Assembly (NCBI GenBank): GCA_036346275.1
Contig: CM070727.1
Coordinates: 4,083,760-4,147,759, forward strand
Direction of reading: 5' to 3'
Source of the DNA: Otatea glauca
Taxonomy: Eukaryota; Streptophyta; Magnoliopsida; Poales; Poaceae
DNA length: 64,000 nt
Position 1 is the stretch's first letter. Each line of letters opens with the position of its first letter. Shown in pieces: positions 12,480-25,383 of this stretch. Both the position numbers and the translations under genes were made by a program. The notes under the pieces were generated by a model. The model did no database searches. It was not told where the DNA came from and saw only the letters and a list, made by a program, of their open reading frames with translations.

Positions 12480-14302
12480 GCGCCTCGGGACTTCGCAGAT
12501 CCGTGATTTGTGCTTGACGGAGAACCCATGGTTCGGGCATGGGCGTCCATCAATTTTCGGTGGTGGGCGCGGCGGTCGGCGCGCGCTACCGCTGGCGGGC
12601 GGTCGGCCGTGGCGACCACAGGGTCTCACGGACACGCTTCCCCGCCGCCTGTTTGTCGGCGGTCGGAAGGAGACCCGTTTTGACGCCGGGCTCTGTGGGC
12701 CTTTCCTCCTTCGAAAATAGCCCCCACGGCCTCGCCGGAGGCGTGGTTGGTGGCGCGTCGAGGAGCTCCTTGGTGGTCTGGGCTTGAGGCCCGGCTTGTG
12801 CACCAAGGCCTTGCAGGAGGTGCCGTAGATGAAGGCTCCCACGACATCGGCGTCGGAGATGTCGGGAGCTCGTTACCGGGCGGAAAACCTCCGGATGTAG
12901 TCGGAGAGTCTCCCGCCGCTGCTTGCAGCCTTTCAGTCCCAGGAGTTACGTGGCGCTTATAAGTGCCCGGAAGTTACCGAAGAGATTCTTCAAGTCACCC
13001 ATTCGACAATTTTTGAGGCGGTACTGAGCCGAGCTCGGCCGAGTCCGCGAGTAGATGGGAGGTCTTGGATGATGAAGAGATCATCCGTCGCTTCCCGACC
13101 CACCAAGACGCGAGCCGGTAATCTTGAGCAGACACAGGTTGGTGGCCGGTGTACTTGGCAATGTTGGTAGGCGCCCGGAATCGGGCGGGGAAATCCGGCT
13201 GGCGGATCCCTTAGCAAAAAGCCCGTGGTCCGGGACCATCAGGGCTCGGGCTGCGGTAGTGGCGCTCACCATCCGCAACACGTGAGTGGCGGCGTCCTCC
13301 GCCATCTTTCTTCGCGCCTCGAGGGTGGCGCGGATGTCGTAGGCATTACCGAGGCGCCGCGCACCGGGTGCGTGAGGCCCGGGTGGTTCATGGTGGGGTG
13401 CGGTCTTGCCGCGCACCCGGCTCCATGCGGCGAGACGGGCCTCGTGGCGGAAGTAGCGCCGGTGTGGTAGGAGCCGAGGCTGCATGATCTTTGCGGCCGC
13501 CGCGCTCCACCACCGAAGGTTCTCGGTAGGTAGCTCGCCTCGGGTTTGCGGGCTCGGAAGGCCTCGGGCGGCGATGCGCGCCGCGACCACGCTTTGGCTT
13601 GCGTGAGGGAAAAGCTGGGGCGCCGGATTTCGCCCCAACTTGTGGTGCTCTTGGCGCGCGCGCGGCGCGTCGCCCAAGACTTGCGCTGGCTCGGGCTCAA
13701 ATCTGCTCGAGGTTGGCTCGAGCGGTCGAGCTTCGACCTTCGCTCCTCGGCTCTCGCGTTGCGTTGGAGCTCGGCCGCGGCGAGCTGAAGGCGTTCGGCG
13801 CTTCGCTGGTATTCCCCTCACGTGCCTCGGTCGCGGCGGACGGGACCGTCAGAGCCGCGGTGGCTACGGCCAAATCGGTATGCGCCACGTTGCACTCGCG
13901 AGAGTCGCTGCTGGCGGGATACCCGTGTCGGGGCTGGGCCGTGGTGGAAGAGTCTTCCAAAGAACTCGTGGACGGAGGTTGGCATGTAGCCACCATAGCT
14001 ACAAGTCGTGAGCAAAGCGGGAGGTGACGGATCTCTGCGCGGGCCCGAGGGGCTTCGCCAAAGGAGGTATAGCGCTCCTGTTCCTTTGGGGCCGTGGGCG
14101 CTCCAGCGGAGTGGGACGGCTGCCGGAGATGGTGTCGGGCTCCCATGGCGCGCCCTCCCTCCGGCGCGAGGATGAGCGTGAGCTCTCCTCCGAGGTGACG
14201 TGAAGCCGAGGCGAAGCGGATCGGCTCCCGAACACGATCATGCCGTCGTTGGAGAAGAATGCCATCAAGGAGACGAATGGGAATCAGGAGATCTTCAGCC
14301 AA
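12480..14302 (-). pseudogene. Gypsy gag remnant
   Basis: Frame 12471-12842 (minus) contains VVGAFIYGTSCKALVHK in reading with the adjacent 12626-12847 frame (TNHASGEAVGAIF). Around 12940-13000 DLKNLFGNFRALISAT and KGCKQRRETLR can be read. These are conserved capsid motifs of grass gypsy gag. Upstream frames (13081-13821, 13697-14302) are Arg- and Ala-rich and only loosely gag-like. Gag would form the virus-like particle; here it is interrupted by frameshifts. Confidence 0.7.
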
Positions 14303-14311
14303 GACGCGAAG

Positions 14312-14329
14312 CCCCTACAGGGCGCGCCA
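14312..14329 (-). other. Candidate primer-binding site of the gypsy element
   Basis: Read on the minus strand, TGGCGCGCC lies next to the inner edge of the right LTR, and primer-binding sites start with TGG. I did not identify the matching tRNA. The strong palindrome GGCGCGCC sits within it. Confidence 0.4.
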
Positions 14330-14330
14330 A

Positions 14331-15388
14331 CCGCCGCCGCTGGCAAGCAAGTAAATTTGTAAGTCTAAGGGGCTGCGCGTTCCGCCTCGAATGGTTAGAC
14401 CACGAGTCCAAGATGTATCTTGGTTCGGGCCAAGGTCCTACTCCAATTCGTGCGTTGGTATTGTATTCATCGGGTGCGGATGATCGTGCAGAGTTTTTTT
14501 ACAAGCCGAGGTGGAGCCTCAACACTAGAATGATCTAAACTTATCTCTCGGAAGGAGAAGAAAAGAAGAAGAGGAAGAAGAGGAAAAAGCTCTCCTGTAG
14601 CTCTTACTCCTTGCCCTGTTAGGAGGTTCCCTCCTTTTATTCTGAAGGCGGTGTTACATCGAGAATTGGCGAAGTGCAGGCGAGCTACTTCTAGGGCTTC
14701 GTCTTGCCCGCCGTCGACCAATCGTTCCACGCCCGTCGCCTTTCACGAGCCTATCTTTGGGTCGGTGGTCTAGCTGGTCGAGCGGTTAGGTAATCCTCCG
14801 GAAGTGGCGAGTCGCTCTCGTGATCCATGTGGTGCTTGGCGTAGTCGCGTGTAGACGTTGGAGTTGCCTCGGGAGAGCGTGTCCTTGCACCGTGGGTGGT
14901 GGTTGATGGGACAGAGACGTGGCTTCGCAGCCTTATCAAGCTGTCTTGGGAAGGGACCACCGCCTCGCTCGCCACCGAATGACCGTTCGTGGGGCACGTG
15001 GCCTTAGGTTGACACGGGACTGATGCGCGGCACGTGGCCGGGCCGGGATCCGCCCCGTGCGGGGTCGGGAACCTGTTGAAGTCGGGCCGGGGATCCGCCC
15101 CCGCTGCGGGTCGGAACCTCTTTGAAGTCGGAGCCAGGGATCCGCCCCGCTGCGGGGTCGGGAACCTCTTGAAGTCGGGCCGGGAATCCGTCCCCACTGC
15201 GGTCGGGAACCTCCGAAGTCGAGTCGGGACCGGTCGGGAATGGTCTCCTGAATGGTCTCGAGGCATTTGGGTAGCGGTCGGGACGGCCTGCTTAGGCTGG
15301 GGCCGTATTCGAGGCCGCTCGCTTGCTGCTCTGGGCTTTGCTTGTTGCAATTGGGCGTTGGTGCACCCTGCTTTATGAGTATTCGTCA
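14331..15388 (-). repeat. 5' LTR of the gypsy element (right copy)
   Basis: It shares AAGTAAATTTGTAAGTCTA, ATGGTTAGAC and GAGTCCAAGATGTAT with the left LTR and ends in GAGTATTCGTCA. It lacks the first bases (TGTCGGCGTTTT) of the left LTR, having a degraded CCGCCGCCGCTGG instead, and is about 177 bp longer. A four-copy internal tandem repeat (15040-15225) accounts for most of the extra length. Confidence 0.72.
15040..15225. repeat. Four-copy tandem repeat (about 45-52 bp) in the right LTR
   Basis: The unit contains GGGATCCGCCCC, GCGGGGTCGGGAACCTC and TTGAAGTCGGGCC and occurs four times with small changes. It is not evident in the left LTR, so it arose or was lost after the two LTRs diverged, or the LTRs come from different source elements. 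Confidence 0.8.
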
Positions 15389-16480
15389 ATTTGTCGTTGT
15401 GTTTGATGATTGATCAAGAAAGAGGAGCTTGCTAGGGCATAGCTTTGTGTAAAACCGTAGATTCAAATCGAAACTAATTGAAAAGTATCAAATAATTGTT
15501 CGTAACATTAAGCTAATGAGCTATCTTATATATATAGTTGATTGAATTTAAAGCAAGTTCCTAATTAGCTTATATGTCCATCGGTACAATCAGTCAAATA
15601 TGTATGGCAATTGGTGTACGTGTGTAGTGGGGGAATAAGTGTAGGTGTATTGAGAGGAAGGAAACATAGGCTTCTTGCATTGGTGCAGAGTAGACATCGT
15701 GCATGAGAATTACATATTATATGAAATTTTGGATGGATTACATATGCATGCGAATATGTGAGCATATGTTGTTGGATGTGAATATGTGATCATGTGAAGT
15801 ACATATTGTGTGAAGTAATCACAGAGGCAACCACATGTTAAGTTTTGCATTAAAACCTTTGATATATGGGTTGTGAGAAAGATTATTACACCACCAATTG
15901 TCCCTCGCTCTAAAAATACTAATGACTGAAATCAAACTAGTTCAAGAATATAATTATTATCGATCACCAAATTAAGTGTACTTTCTAATTAAACAGATTG
16001 CTTATACAAGATGTCATTGCAATCTTTTCTCTTAGCCTCTCTTCTCCTCTTCACATGGCTACTCTTGCACTTGTTCTCCTCTACTTCACCTCGAAAAAAC
16101 CCTAATGCCCATGGTCGTAGCAAAAGTATCATCTGTGATCCTCTTTTTTACCTAATCCAATTCTTACCTAACTCAAAACTATCTTTCTTACCTAATTCAA
16201 TTCTCCAGCACGCTACCGTGTGGTCCTCTTTTTTTCCCTACACCCTAAGCAGAACTTTCATCATTAGTATTTGTTGTCCGAAATTTTCTTCTGCTTAGGT
16301 ATTTCTACAACGATATTTATAAGACACAACCAGTTATAGATTTAGTAATTGAATATCTAAACTTCCTAGATGCATCGAGGCAACAGTTTGTCTGATCAGG
16401 ATCGTCTTAAAATATGAAGTTTTGTAACACTTTCATCTTTTTTTTTATTATAATATTGATGGATGCTAAGATAAAATCCA
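15389..16480. other. AT-rich intergenic DNA with one weak ORF
   Basis: Mostly non-coding. A 95-codon plus-strand frame at 16011-16298 begins with a strongly hydrophobic, signal-like segment (about residues 3-25, rich in Leu) followed by a short basic stretch. I do not recognise it, and its tail is low complexity from a CCTAATTCAA-type repeat, so I do not call it a gene. It could be a small secreted peptide gene, at low probability. Confidence 0.4.
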
Positions 16481-16588
16481 TTTCATTCCACAGTTCGTCC
16501 TGAACGTTGTCATGCTCTGATTTATCGCTTCCACTTTCATTCCACAGTTTGTCCTGAACGTTGTCATGCTCTGATTCATCGCTTCTAC
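16481..16588. repeat. Two-copy 54-bp tandem repeat
   Basis: Copies 16481-16534 and 16535-16588 both start TTTCATTCCACAGTT and include TCCTGAACGTTGTCATGCTC. They differ at only a few positions, so the duplication is fairly recent. Confidence 0.85.
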
Positions 16589-18239
16589 TTTATCCTCACC
16601 CCTGAACGAAAATACCATAGGCAGTCATGCTTCTTGAATTATAGAGTTCTACATCGCTGTTAATGATGTGTTTGCACCGTGTATTTATCCATGGAAGCAA
16701 CGGAACCCGCTATATTACATATTAGTACACACTGTCACTTTGTTGTTTATTCATTCCTTCCCATACAAAGTTGCAGCGTACATGCCATGCCAACATCGAT
16801 CCCCGTATCTATATCTTCGTATAACAAAGTCAACCTTTTCAACAACACCTTGTTGATGTAGTGCACGGTACAACATATATTTTGCCAAGGTTGCACACGG
16901 TCACATTAGGATTGGCCTTTCCGGTACAGCACAGTAGCTAGCTAGTAAAACAGCCTCGTCGGTGCACGGCAAATGGATGAATTCGGATGTTAGAATCGGC
17001 ATCGTAGCATGGGCAGGCGGGCGTGGGTCCCACCCAGCCCGGCTGGGCAATAGATTGGGTAGCAAATTTTTCTCGCACCTCTGGACTCAATTTTTTTTGG
17101 TTTTGATAAACATCATCCGGATGTTTTTATAGCAAAAAAATATTCAAATTTTGGAGCATTGAATCTGCGGTGAGATCTGTAAGATGTGAAGTGAGGTGAG
17201 ATTGTGTTTTGATGGATGACTTGATACCTTGATCTAAGGGTCTAAAATTTAGATGTTTGTAAGAAATAAAACATCCGGATAAAGACTAGACACTTTTTTT
17301 TTTAATGTTTTGACTTCTATCCAAAAAGAATCGTAAATGCGCCTCCTTCACGGCTACGACCACCTACCGTGCTCTCCAACCACGACAAGTGGATCTACGG
17401 TTGTCTTATACCGTGATAGATGATATGTGTCATCGTCTTTGGATCCTTCCGTAGTCGAGAAGAGACTTTACAATTACGCTCCGATGTAGACCAAATTTGC
17501 ACGTAAGTTAGGCCAAAAATTCATAAATTGGGCGAGCTGCTTTGCCTGCCCATCCTGCGCAGCTCGCAGTGTGCTCACAAGATTCATTGCCTTGCAGGCT
17601 TGCAGCCCCAACCCCACCCAGGCAAGATCTGCTGCTACCTGCGACTCTGCGCACCACGGCTCCCAATTTCTTCTGTATAATCTTCCTGGCTTTTCCGTGT
17701 TTGCACACGGCAGAATACAGATTGCTCTAGAGGTCTTTAAGCTCGTTCGGTTGTACTATATGGTTATTAACGTTCAGTTTTAACTTTTTTTTAACTCCTG
17801 AAACTTGATTAGCTATATCCTGTTGGAGTGTTCCATGCAAGCCATGTAAGGTTTCAGAGTGGATTGAAAAATTGTTATAGCCACCATCTTAGAACTTATC
17901 CAACACAAGATGCCACCCCGGATCAATCTTTTTGTCTTTTGGACAAGGAACTGGCGACAGGGAAAAAAAGACAGGGTAGGGATTTTTAGTTTACAGGCGA
18001 TTGGTATGTAACTTTTGCTATATACGGCGTGTCTCGGTCATATGCTTAGGAACCTGATTAGCATTGTGGTCTTACTCAGAACGTGGGAATTTTGTATGAA
18101 ATATTTGGACATATTTGGAACGCACGAATGAATCAACACAATTCTTCCAAGATTAATATTTGAATTCTTCGGCAGGGCCTCGTTCTCGGTAGACGTGAGG
18201 TTTGCTTAATTTGGAAATCCTGCGTCTCACACCAGGCAT
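16589..18239. other. Intergenic DNA, nothing recognised
   Basis: Short frames exist on both strands (for example 16668-16856 and 17508-17708) but none has coding character or a recognisable domain. Several poly-T/poly-A tracts occur. Confidence 0.5.
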
Positions 18240-18520
18240 AGACCCTGTTTGAGGGATTTAAACCTAGTTTCAGCTTTTAAAAAGTCAGTAAGCCTCCAAA
18301 CAGCTTAGCTTTTAAGTAGCTTTTGGCATCATATATAACTAACAAAAGTTAAAAGCTAAAAGTTGAGCTGGACCTGCTTTTGCAGCTTATTGTTGAGGAA
18401 TTTTGGCTATTTATTAAACAATCTCTTATAGAAAGCTACATCATATTTTTACTCAGAAAGAAAAAAAAACGACAGCTTTTTAGAAAAGCTACCGCCCTTT
18501 AAATATACTCATAATCAAAT
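18240..18520. repeat. Possible Tourist-like MITE
   Basis: It begins GACCCTGTTTGAGGGATTTA, the type of start seen in Tourist/PIF-related MITEs, and has internal inverted runs around AGCTTTTAAGTAGCTTTT and AAAAGCTAAAAGTTGAGCT. I could not fix the right terminus or a TSD. Confidence 0.3.
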
Positions 18521-20933
18521 GTACAGTTGAAAAACACGCTGGGCATATGAAGTATAAATTCTTGCAACTTATAAAACTTTTCAGCGTGTCAGGGACCGAA
18601 CAACCGGAGGGCTTACATCAATCCGGTGCAGTAGTGCAACTCAAGGATGAAACGCCGAATCTAACGTCCTCTCAAAGCTCAGATGGCGAAGTTACACGGC
18701 GCGGACTCTTGGCTGGTTGCCTGGTTCCTCGTTTCAACGCCACAGTGCCAAAAGAGTATAAAAAAATGGTATTGTTAGACTTATAATAAAAAATGCTTTT
18801 AAAATATTATATATTTAGAGCCAGTCAAAATCAAAACCGGTAAATAAACACGAACAGAGATTAGAAAGAAGCAGGAGTAGCATGTACGTCCCAGTAGTTT
18901 TTTTCCTTTCTCCTCATTCTATACATCACCTTTTAATACGAATTATACATATCCTCAAGCAAATGAAGAGGTCGTTCATCCTTTAATATTTATACTCCTT
19001 TAATATTTATACAGCTTTGGAGAAAAGAAAAAAACCGTACCTGCCGCGGCTACTGTTGGGTTCGGAAGATGTTGTTGACCTCTGAACGCTGGGACGGACG
19101 GGACCGGGCACGTCGGGCTCGCTCGATCGATCGTGTCACTGTCTAATACTGCAGGCGCAGCTGGCTCTGGCTGGCTTGGCCGTGTGAATGAAACAAAGTC
19201 CTCCTCCTTCCTTCCCCTTGTCGTATTTTGGGTTAGATTTGGATGGTGTGTAGATTGTAGAATAACAGTGCTGTTGATGTGTCCAACGTAGCCCGTACGA
19301 GCTCGTGTCGTTTACAGCTTCCAACCATGGCTACTTGCAACGCAGAAATTCTTAAAGGAAAAAAGAACCGCTTAAAACACTGCAATTTCATAAGAATCTC
19401 ACGTATGTAAAATTATTGTGAAATTTCTGAGCTCCTAATAGGCTATGAGTAGTGTGTCTATACGTACTACCATCTTATATATAGCACTCAGATAAAAAAT
19501 TTATAGCTCATTTTTCTTTTAAGCATACTCTGATAATTATTATAAGATACTCCAAAATGATGAGTTGCATGATTTTTTTTTTATCAAATACCGCTTTTTA
19601 TAGCATAATTTGTGTACATGCTCATTTTACATATGAAAAAGATATATAGCACCAATAAAGGGTTCTGATGAATTTTTTTCAGCCATATCGTATTGGAGTA
19701 TCTTAGAATTAGAATTTAAGTATAACGAAAGTGATAAATAAGTATAACACATTCATTTAAGTAGTATATTGGAAGTAAGAGTATATACTCCTGAGAGTAC
19801 GAAAAAGACTTCGTATATATATAATCCAATATTCCTCCGATTTCTATTTATATCTATATCTATTGGAGGTTCTTCTAGAAGCCCCACATTAATCCTAGGA
19901 GGATAAAAAAAGCTAAAAATTACCACATTAATTGCAGAAAAAAATCTATAAATTCCTACATTAATCGGAAAAAGAAAAATCTTGACCATATAATCAACGG
20001 CTATATGACCATATTGTACCCAAACATAAATACAAAACTTGCAATCTAATTGAAATTGGACAAGAAAGAATTAACGCATGTCATAATTCAAAATCTAAGT
20101 TAAATAGGAATGAAATAAAAACCATGATTTGAAAATATTTATACAAAAGTTAAGCTAGTTTCTATAAACTTAATACTAAATTTACAAAAAAAAAAGAAAT
20201 ATGTAGTCCGTGCGATGTACATGTTAACGACTAGTTACCCTAATCCAAACAGAACATATAGGTAGGGCTAATTTTTCAAAAAAACAGGCAAACCTAAACC
20301 AGCGAGTATCATACAATTTAACACGGAATAGCCACAGAAAGTTCCTTGCAATTCGTCACGTATACAATTTAACACGGAATAGCCGCTAAAATTGTTTAGC
20401 ACGGAATAGCCGCTAAAATTGCCGTCGATCTACAATTACATTAGATCTCTTTTCCTTCTCGTTCATACAAGGCAGCTCACGTAAGGATGAGCTGTTTTTG
20501 TTAGTAGTGTCGAAGACTCAAAATTAAGAAGCGTTTTTTGTTGACTGCTGCGTTACATGGTTCACATTCAGAAGGAACGAACTCTCAAAGTTCACGTACA
20601 GCGTTTCTCTTGAGTCATTGTTCATGTACAGTCAGCATCTAAGATTTCCTGCAACAAACTGTGCTCCCCCGTACACGCAAAGATCAATTCTTTCAGTATG
20701 GACAGTTTTGACGCCTGAGTATGCATGCAGTCGCTGTAGCTTGCATGAGTGTCGCCAATCTTTCACATGTTGAATTTGCACCTCGCAAAAGAACAAAAAG
20801 GTTAACAGAAAAAGGCTAGTGACAGTTAAATCAACCCATGGCAATCAATCACGAGACTCGCTGAGCATTCAGTTGTGTGCCGCGCTTGCAGAAGTCATGA
20901 AGCCAGACATGAAAGAAAAACAGTTGCCAAGCA
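18521..20933. other. AT-rich intergenic DNA with a possible Helitron 3' end
   Basis: No gene was recognised. Near 20207-20234 the sequence CCGTGCGATGTACATG is followed by CTAG then T. That resembles a decayed Helitron terminus (short hairpin followed by CTRR, inserted before T). The 5' TC end is not identified, and the hairpin is imperfect, so this is only a suggestion. Confidence 0.3.
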
Positions 20934-21189
20934 CTCGATTCGTCCAAATTTATAAGATATATTTCTAATTGATATAAAAACTAAAAAAATTGAGAATAAC
21001 TAAATTACTTTTAATTATTATCACTAAGAACTATATTTAATGCATGTATGTAGAGAATGTAAAGTAAATATAGATATTTATTAGGGGCACAAAGGGAACA
21101 TCACACTAATTTTGTATTAGAATATAATATATGTCCTATATTTATGGACAAAATTATTTAAAAAATACGTTTTATAAACTTTGACGGAG
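20934..21189. mobile_element. Possible Stowaway/mariner-like MITE
   Basis: The left end CTCGATTCGTCCAAATTTATA and the right end, reverse-complemented CTCCGTCAAAGTTTATAAAA, form an imperfect TIR around about 256 bp of AT-rich DNA. A TA follows the right end closely. The similarity to the Stowaway start (CTCCCTCCGT type) supports the call; the decayed left end weakens it. Confidence 0.45.
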
Positions 21190-21329
21190 ATAATATTGTA
21201 TTTTGATGATCTTACCATGTTGGTTTAGACAGCGTCTATCCTGTTTTCGTACTTGATCCTTGCCATGAGTTTACTAGTTTAGCATAAGACCGACAAAAGT
21301 CTAGAACAATATGTAGCTAGAGACCTTTT

Positions 21330-21640
21330 ACCATCATTAAGAGGTAGAATCAGACCTTTTTTACTGTTTTTAAGAGGTATTAAAATTTGCATTGAGCTAT
21401 TACTAAGAGATGCTAAAAATTGATACACCCACCCTTTAAATTTTTAGTACCTGTTGTTACTGCCTTAATGTAAATTTTAGTACCTCCCAAGAATGTTAAA
21501 AAGTCCTACAAAACTATACATTAAGCTAGTACAAGTGGTTCCAAAAATTTAAAGGGTGGATATACTAAAAGGTTTAAGAGTTTAAGAGTAATTTAGTGAT
21601 ACCTTATGTTACCTCTTAAAAATGATAAAAACTCTAATGT
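21330..21640. repeat. Foldback (inverted-repeat) element
   Basis: CACCCACCCTTTAAATTTTTAGTACC near 21426-21452 is matched in inverse by AAAAATTTAAAGGGTGGATAT near 21545-21565. The flanks TTTTTAAGAGGTA and TACCTCTTAAAAATGATAAA extend the symmetry. The stretch could fold into one long hairpin, as MITEs do. Exact ends and TSD were not determined. Confidence 0.5.
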
Positions 21641-23345
21641 ACTAATGTACATAGCAATAGCAAGCGTTTAATCTCAAAAGAAGAAGCCGCATGTGTTATC
21701 TACTTTGCTGTGCCTAGAAATTGATATTGCTCCCCTAAAAAAAAGAAATTGATATAGCTGTATAATATGGGCTGACGAGTTATGTGTTGTTGCATTCTTC
21801 ACGTCGACCTGTTCCAGGAACGGCCGAGGAGTGCTTCCCTGCCATTTCTCCTCTGCCTTTCCCTGCCATTTGGCGCTTTGTGGTCGTTGGATCGAGCATC
21901 AGACGGTTTGGATTAAAGCTGGCGATATGATCTCAATTTCTTGGGAGAACTTTCCATCAATCCCTCTCTTGCTTTGATCTGAAGCGTCTATTCCCGATCG
22001 AATGGTCCATGACGGCGTTCCTTTAGGGCCTTTGTTGAATAAAGGCAAGAGTATGTGGTTCTGTATGGCAGAGGATGTACTTCCTCACCCATGTGGGGAA
22101 TGCCTCCATCACCGCTCGATCGTGATATGACGAATCTCAAAGCATGATCGAACAGTACTGGGACAGCTCCCAGATGGGGATCGACCACATAGAAGTGGTT
22201 TCCCAAACCTACAGCCCTCGTCTTTTTCTTTCTTGTGATCTGTCCCTGAACATCCGACTTTGTCTGTACACTACTACACCCTTTCCTATTGATCAAAAGG
22301 CATCCACGTAGTATTATTCATATCTCCAATATGGAGAGAGAGAGAGAGAAGAAAAAATATCTGTACATAAATAGTCCAATACATTTCTGTCGTTGATATA
22401 TACGTACCAAGTCGCCATTGAACATAAGAAACTCTGAGTGCATGCATCCACGCCGACGCAGAGCTTTGCCGACTCTATGTAGCGCGTGTCCAGTCCAGTA
22501 GAAGAGTGGAGCTTGCTGCTGCTTGCGACCGGACGTACACGTGAGTTCAGTTCATCCAAGAAGGCAATATCAGCAAGTCGGCACGCATCAGAAGGGCAGC
22601 GTTAGCATTTAGCAAGCAGCAAGTCGACGTAGATCTTTTCCAGGCAATAGTAATACCAGTGCTGTAGTAGTAGACTAGTAGTAGTATGCCCCGACCAATT
22701 CCATCAGAAAACTGCTTGAAACAGGACATTTGCACAGTATTCTAGACTACCTGTCAAAACAAGCACGAGACAGTTCAGTTCAATGTTATTGACAAAAGTT
22801 TCGATTTGGAATATACTGGAATCCAATGAAGCACCATCACGGCTTGATCAGACGGCTATCAAATAAGAGGGTTACTACCTGGGACCAACCGGTTAGAAAA
22901 ATCCACTTCAAATAAATGGGGTGATTTCGTATGGGTTGCGTTTGACTTGACTGACGCCGGTAACTTCGGGATCCTGTAAATTAACACTGCTAACATTTGG
23001 AACAGATGATTTTTGTTTGATTAGACCATCATGTGAATCAAACCAATGACCATATCTCATGTAAGCAAGGAATTGACACACAGAAAGAACCTAAATCCAT
23101 ATCTAAAAAAGCTTCTCACATGTTCAACTCTGCCATATCAGCAAAATATATTCGCATGTATATATTCGTGGCTTAGAGCTGGTTATATATTCGCATGTGT
23201 CGTAATTCCTGAGTTTTGTGATGATGCCATTCGGCCATGCCACCTTTGAAGCTGCCCTCTTTGATCTTGAAACAAGATTACCAAAGTCAGTCTCCTCGAC
23301 CCCCTCTCAAATCAAGGACTACGTATCATAAGAATTTACATTTAG
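21641..23345. other. Intergenic DNA, nothing recognised
   Basis: A minus-strand frame at 21988-22296 (102 codons) has somewhat protein-like composition but no recognisable domain, no clear neighbour and no supporting splice structure. The other frames are short. A GA repeat lies at 22332-22348. Confidence 0.45.
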
Positions 23346-23793
23346 TGTTCTAAATAACAGCCGTAAAATGATAAGGGTTCCTGCCTTTTACGTTTATGGA
23401 TATTTCAAGGTGTGTTTATTTTATAGGGCCATTTTTTGGGTAAAGTTGTAAGATTATCATATGACATGGAATATTATGACATACATAAGATGAATGTTAG
23501 CTTTGCTTTTTATTACTACTTGAGTTGTTCATTCATTCAATTACGATTCTTCAACTACATTCACATCATGTAATCTTTTTCCTTCATGTCACCATTGTGG
23601 ACAATTGTTGATAGTATGGTAGTTCCATTCTATATGCACGAACGAAGATAAATTAAATGCTTATTTTGTTACTGCAAGCACATATATATGCTCCTCTAAA
23701 TTTTAAATAGTTTGACCATTTACAAGGCTACTTACCATATACACACTAAAGGTATGTGACCGTTTGTTAACCATTTGCCGTTATTTAGAACAT
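23346..23793. mobile_element. TIR element of about 448 bp
   Basis: The left end reads TGTTCTAAATAACAGCCGTA, and the right end, reverse-complemented, reads TGTTCTAAATAACGGCAAAT: an inverted repeat of about 16 bp with one mismatch in the first 15. There is no internal ORF. No clear TSD was seen, so the superfamily is open; a non-autonomous MITE is likely. Confidence 0.6.
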
Positions 23794-25383
23794 TGTTTAC
23801 ATTCATTTCACAAGAGAAGGCAACCTAGCAACCCCAAGTGAGTTGAACCATAACAATCAGGGGATCTAATGATGCACCTAATATCAATTAATAACCGCAA
23901 ATAATGGATATCCTCAAGCCAAACACGGCCTTGGATAAATCCAACCCACCTAATTGGAAAGGCTCAACAACGGTGGCAATTAATATCAACCAAACTATAC
24001 CTAACACGTCCATACTCTCTTCATTCCAAGTTAGCACAATTTAATCAGGAATTGAAAGCTTATGTGATGTCAACATACCTGTAAGCAAAAAGAATCCAGC
24101 TAACATAGGTAACATATATAAAGACATCTCCAGATTTAACAATTATGCAATGTGTAGTATATGACACATCTCTTTGCTCTGGACCATTCAAGAAACATAA
24201 TTAGCTCAGTTGCAGACAAAATTGCAATAACAAGGCACTGTATAATGTTTTAGAAAAACTAATTAGACACCAGGGGATTTGAGTTTGGTGCACAAAGCAA
24301 TATTTGATGCTTTACCCAAAAGAAGCAACGACAGAATAGAAAAAAAAATAGAGGACAAAGAGAACCAAAACTGAAAGCAAAGTAGCAAAACTTGATAGGA
24401 ATGCTAAATATCAATTGATTTAGAGTGAGTGAGAGTGACCTTGATATGTCAGATGGATTGTACACAACATGACCCATCTTGTACATTTTAACCTTCTACT
24501 GCATTTTCACATCATAAATGAGGTTTGAGCTTGATTGATGAACAAACTACTTCCCTGAATGGTTGAACCCCATGCTGTCATCAATACGACATGTGCGAAA
24601 CAGACCATTAACAATAAGCATCTAACGACACTAGCAAACAAACAGATTATTCAGAAAAAAAAAGGACAGATAGCTAGATAGCAATCACAAGCAGAACCAA
24701 GTGCCATCACACAAGAAGTCCAAATGAGAAATGACAAGCACTGTCTTCCGATATATGCAAGACAATATTACTATAACTGGAGGATCGTACTCTTACTATT
24801 TTTCAGGGAGAGCTGACAATAAGTCAGTTCAAAATTCAGATCAACTACAATCAAATTGGATCCTGTTCATACTTCAACCATTTCAAAAAGAACCAGAACA
24901 AAAAAACTTGAAAGTAACCCCCCACCCCCCGTCAACGATGCCAAAAATCCAAAATAGAACGCCATCAGTTAGGAAGTTAAAACATCCGCAGGGCACTAAA
25001 GAGTAAACAAAAGAAGGCAGCACCTTTTGCAGACAACCCCAGATGTTATAACTGTAGATGACATCATGTACCAAGTAGTGCCTTCACAATATTTGTAAGA
25101 TGCAATTCAGAGCCTTCAGATGATATCTAGGAGATCAGATCATCGTTAGGGCCAGATCAGTTCAGTACGTTCATCTGTTCATTGTATAGCGCAGATGTAC
25201 AACAGTGACAACACAAGACATATCAGCATGACATCCGGCTTGCCTACCTACAATCAGCAGGTCCAAATAAGGCCAACTGCAGTGCTAGAAAACCTTCATC
25301 ATTCTGTTCCAAAATGAATGAAGGACTTGCCCTGTCATATTTGTTCTGAATGTTCATCAGTGACTTTTGCATCAACATGGAAG
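23794..25383. other. Intergenic DNA, nothing recognised
   Basis: AT-rich, with short frames only (24259-24486 minus, 24731-25006 plus). None resembles a known family. It may include untranslated sequence of a transcribed region, but there is no evidence for that in the bases. Confidence 0.45.

Larger units (their letters stand above)
1789..15388 (-). mobile_element. Decayed Ty3/gypsy LTR retrotransposon, probably Tat-like
   Basis: Long repeats at both ends share start and end blocks (AGCAAGTAAATTTGTAAGTC inside the left boundary and AGTATTCGTCA at the right boundary). Between them the minus strand reads gag, protease, reverse transcriptase, RNase H and integrase in the Ty3/gypsy order, with integrase last. 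A long non-coding stretch with a tandem array follows pol, as known in the Tat/Retand lineage. All coding parts carry frameshifts and stops, so it is not autonomous. Flanking pentamers (ATCAT left, ATTTG right) do not match, so no TSD is visible. Lineage placement is inferred from layout and would need an RT tree. Confidence 0.88.

Noticed and set aside
16011..16298. Small secreted peptide gene
   Set aside because: Only the hydrophobic start supports it; the rest is repeat-derived and no known peptide motif is present.
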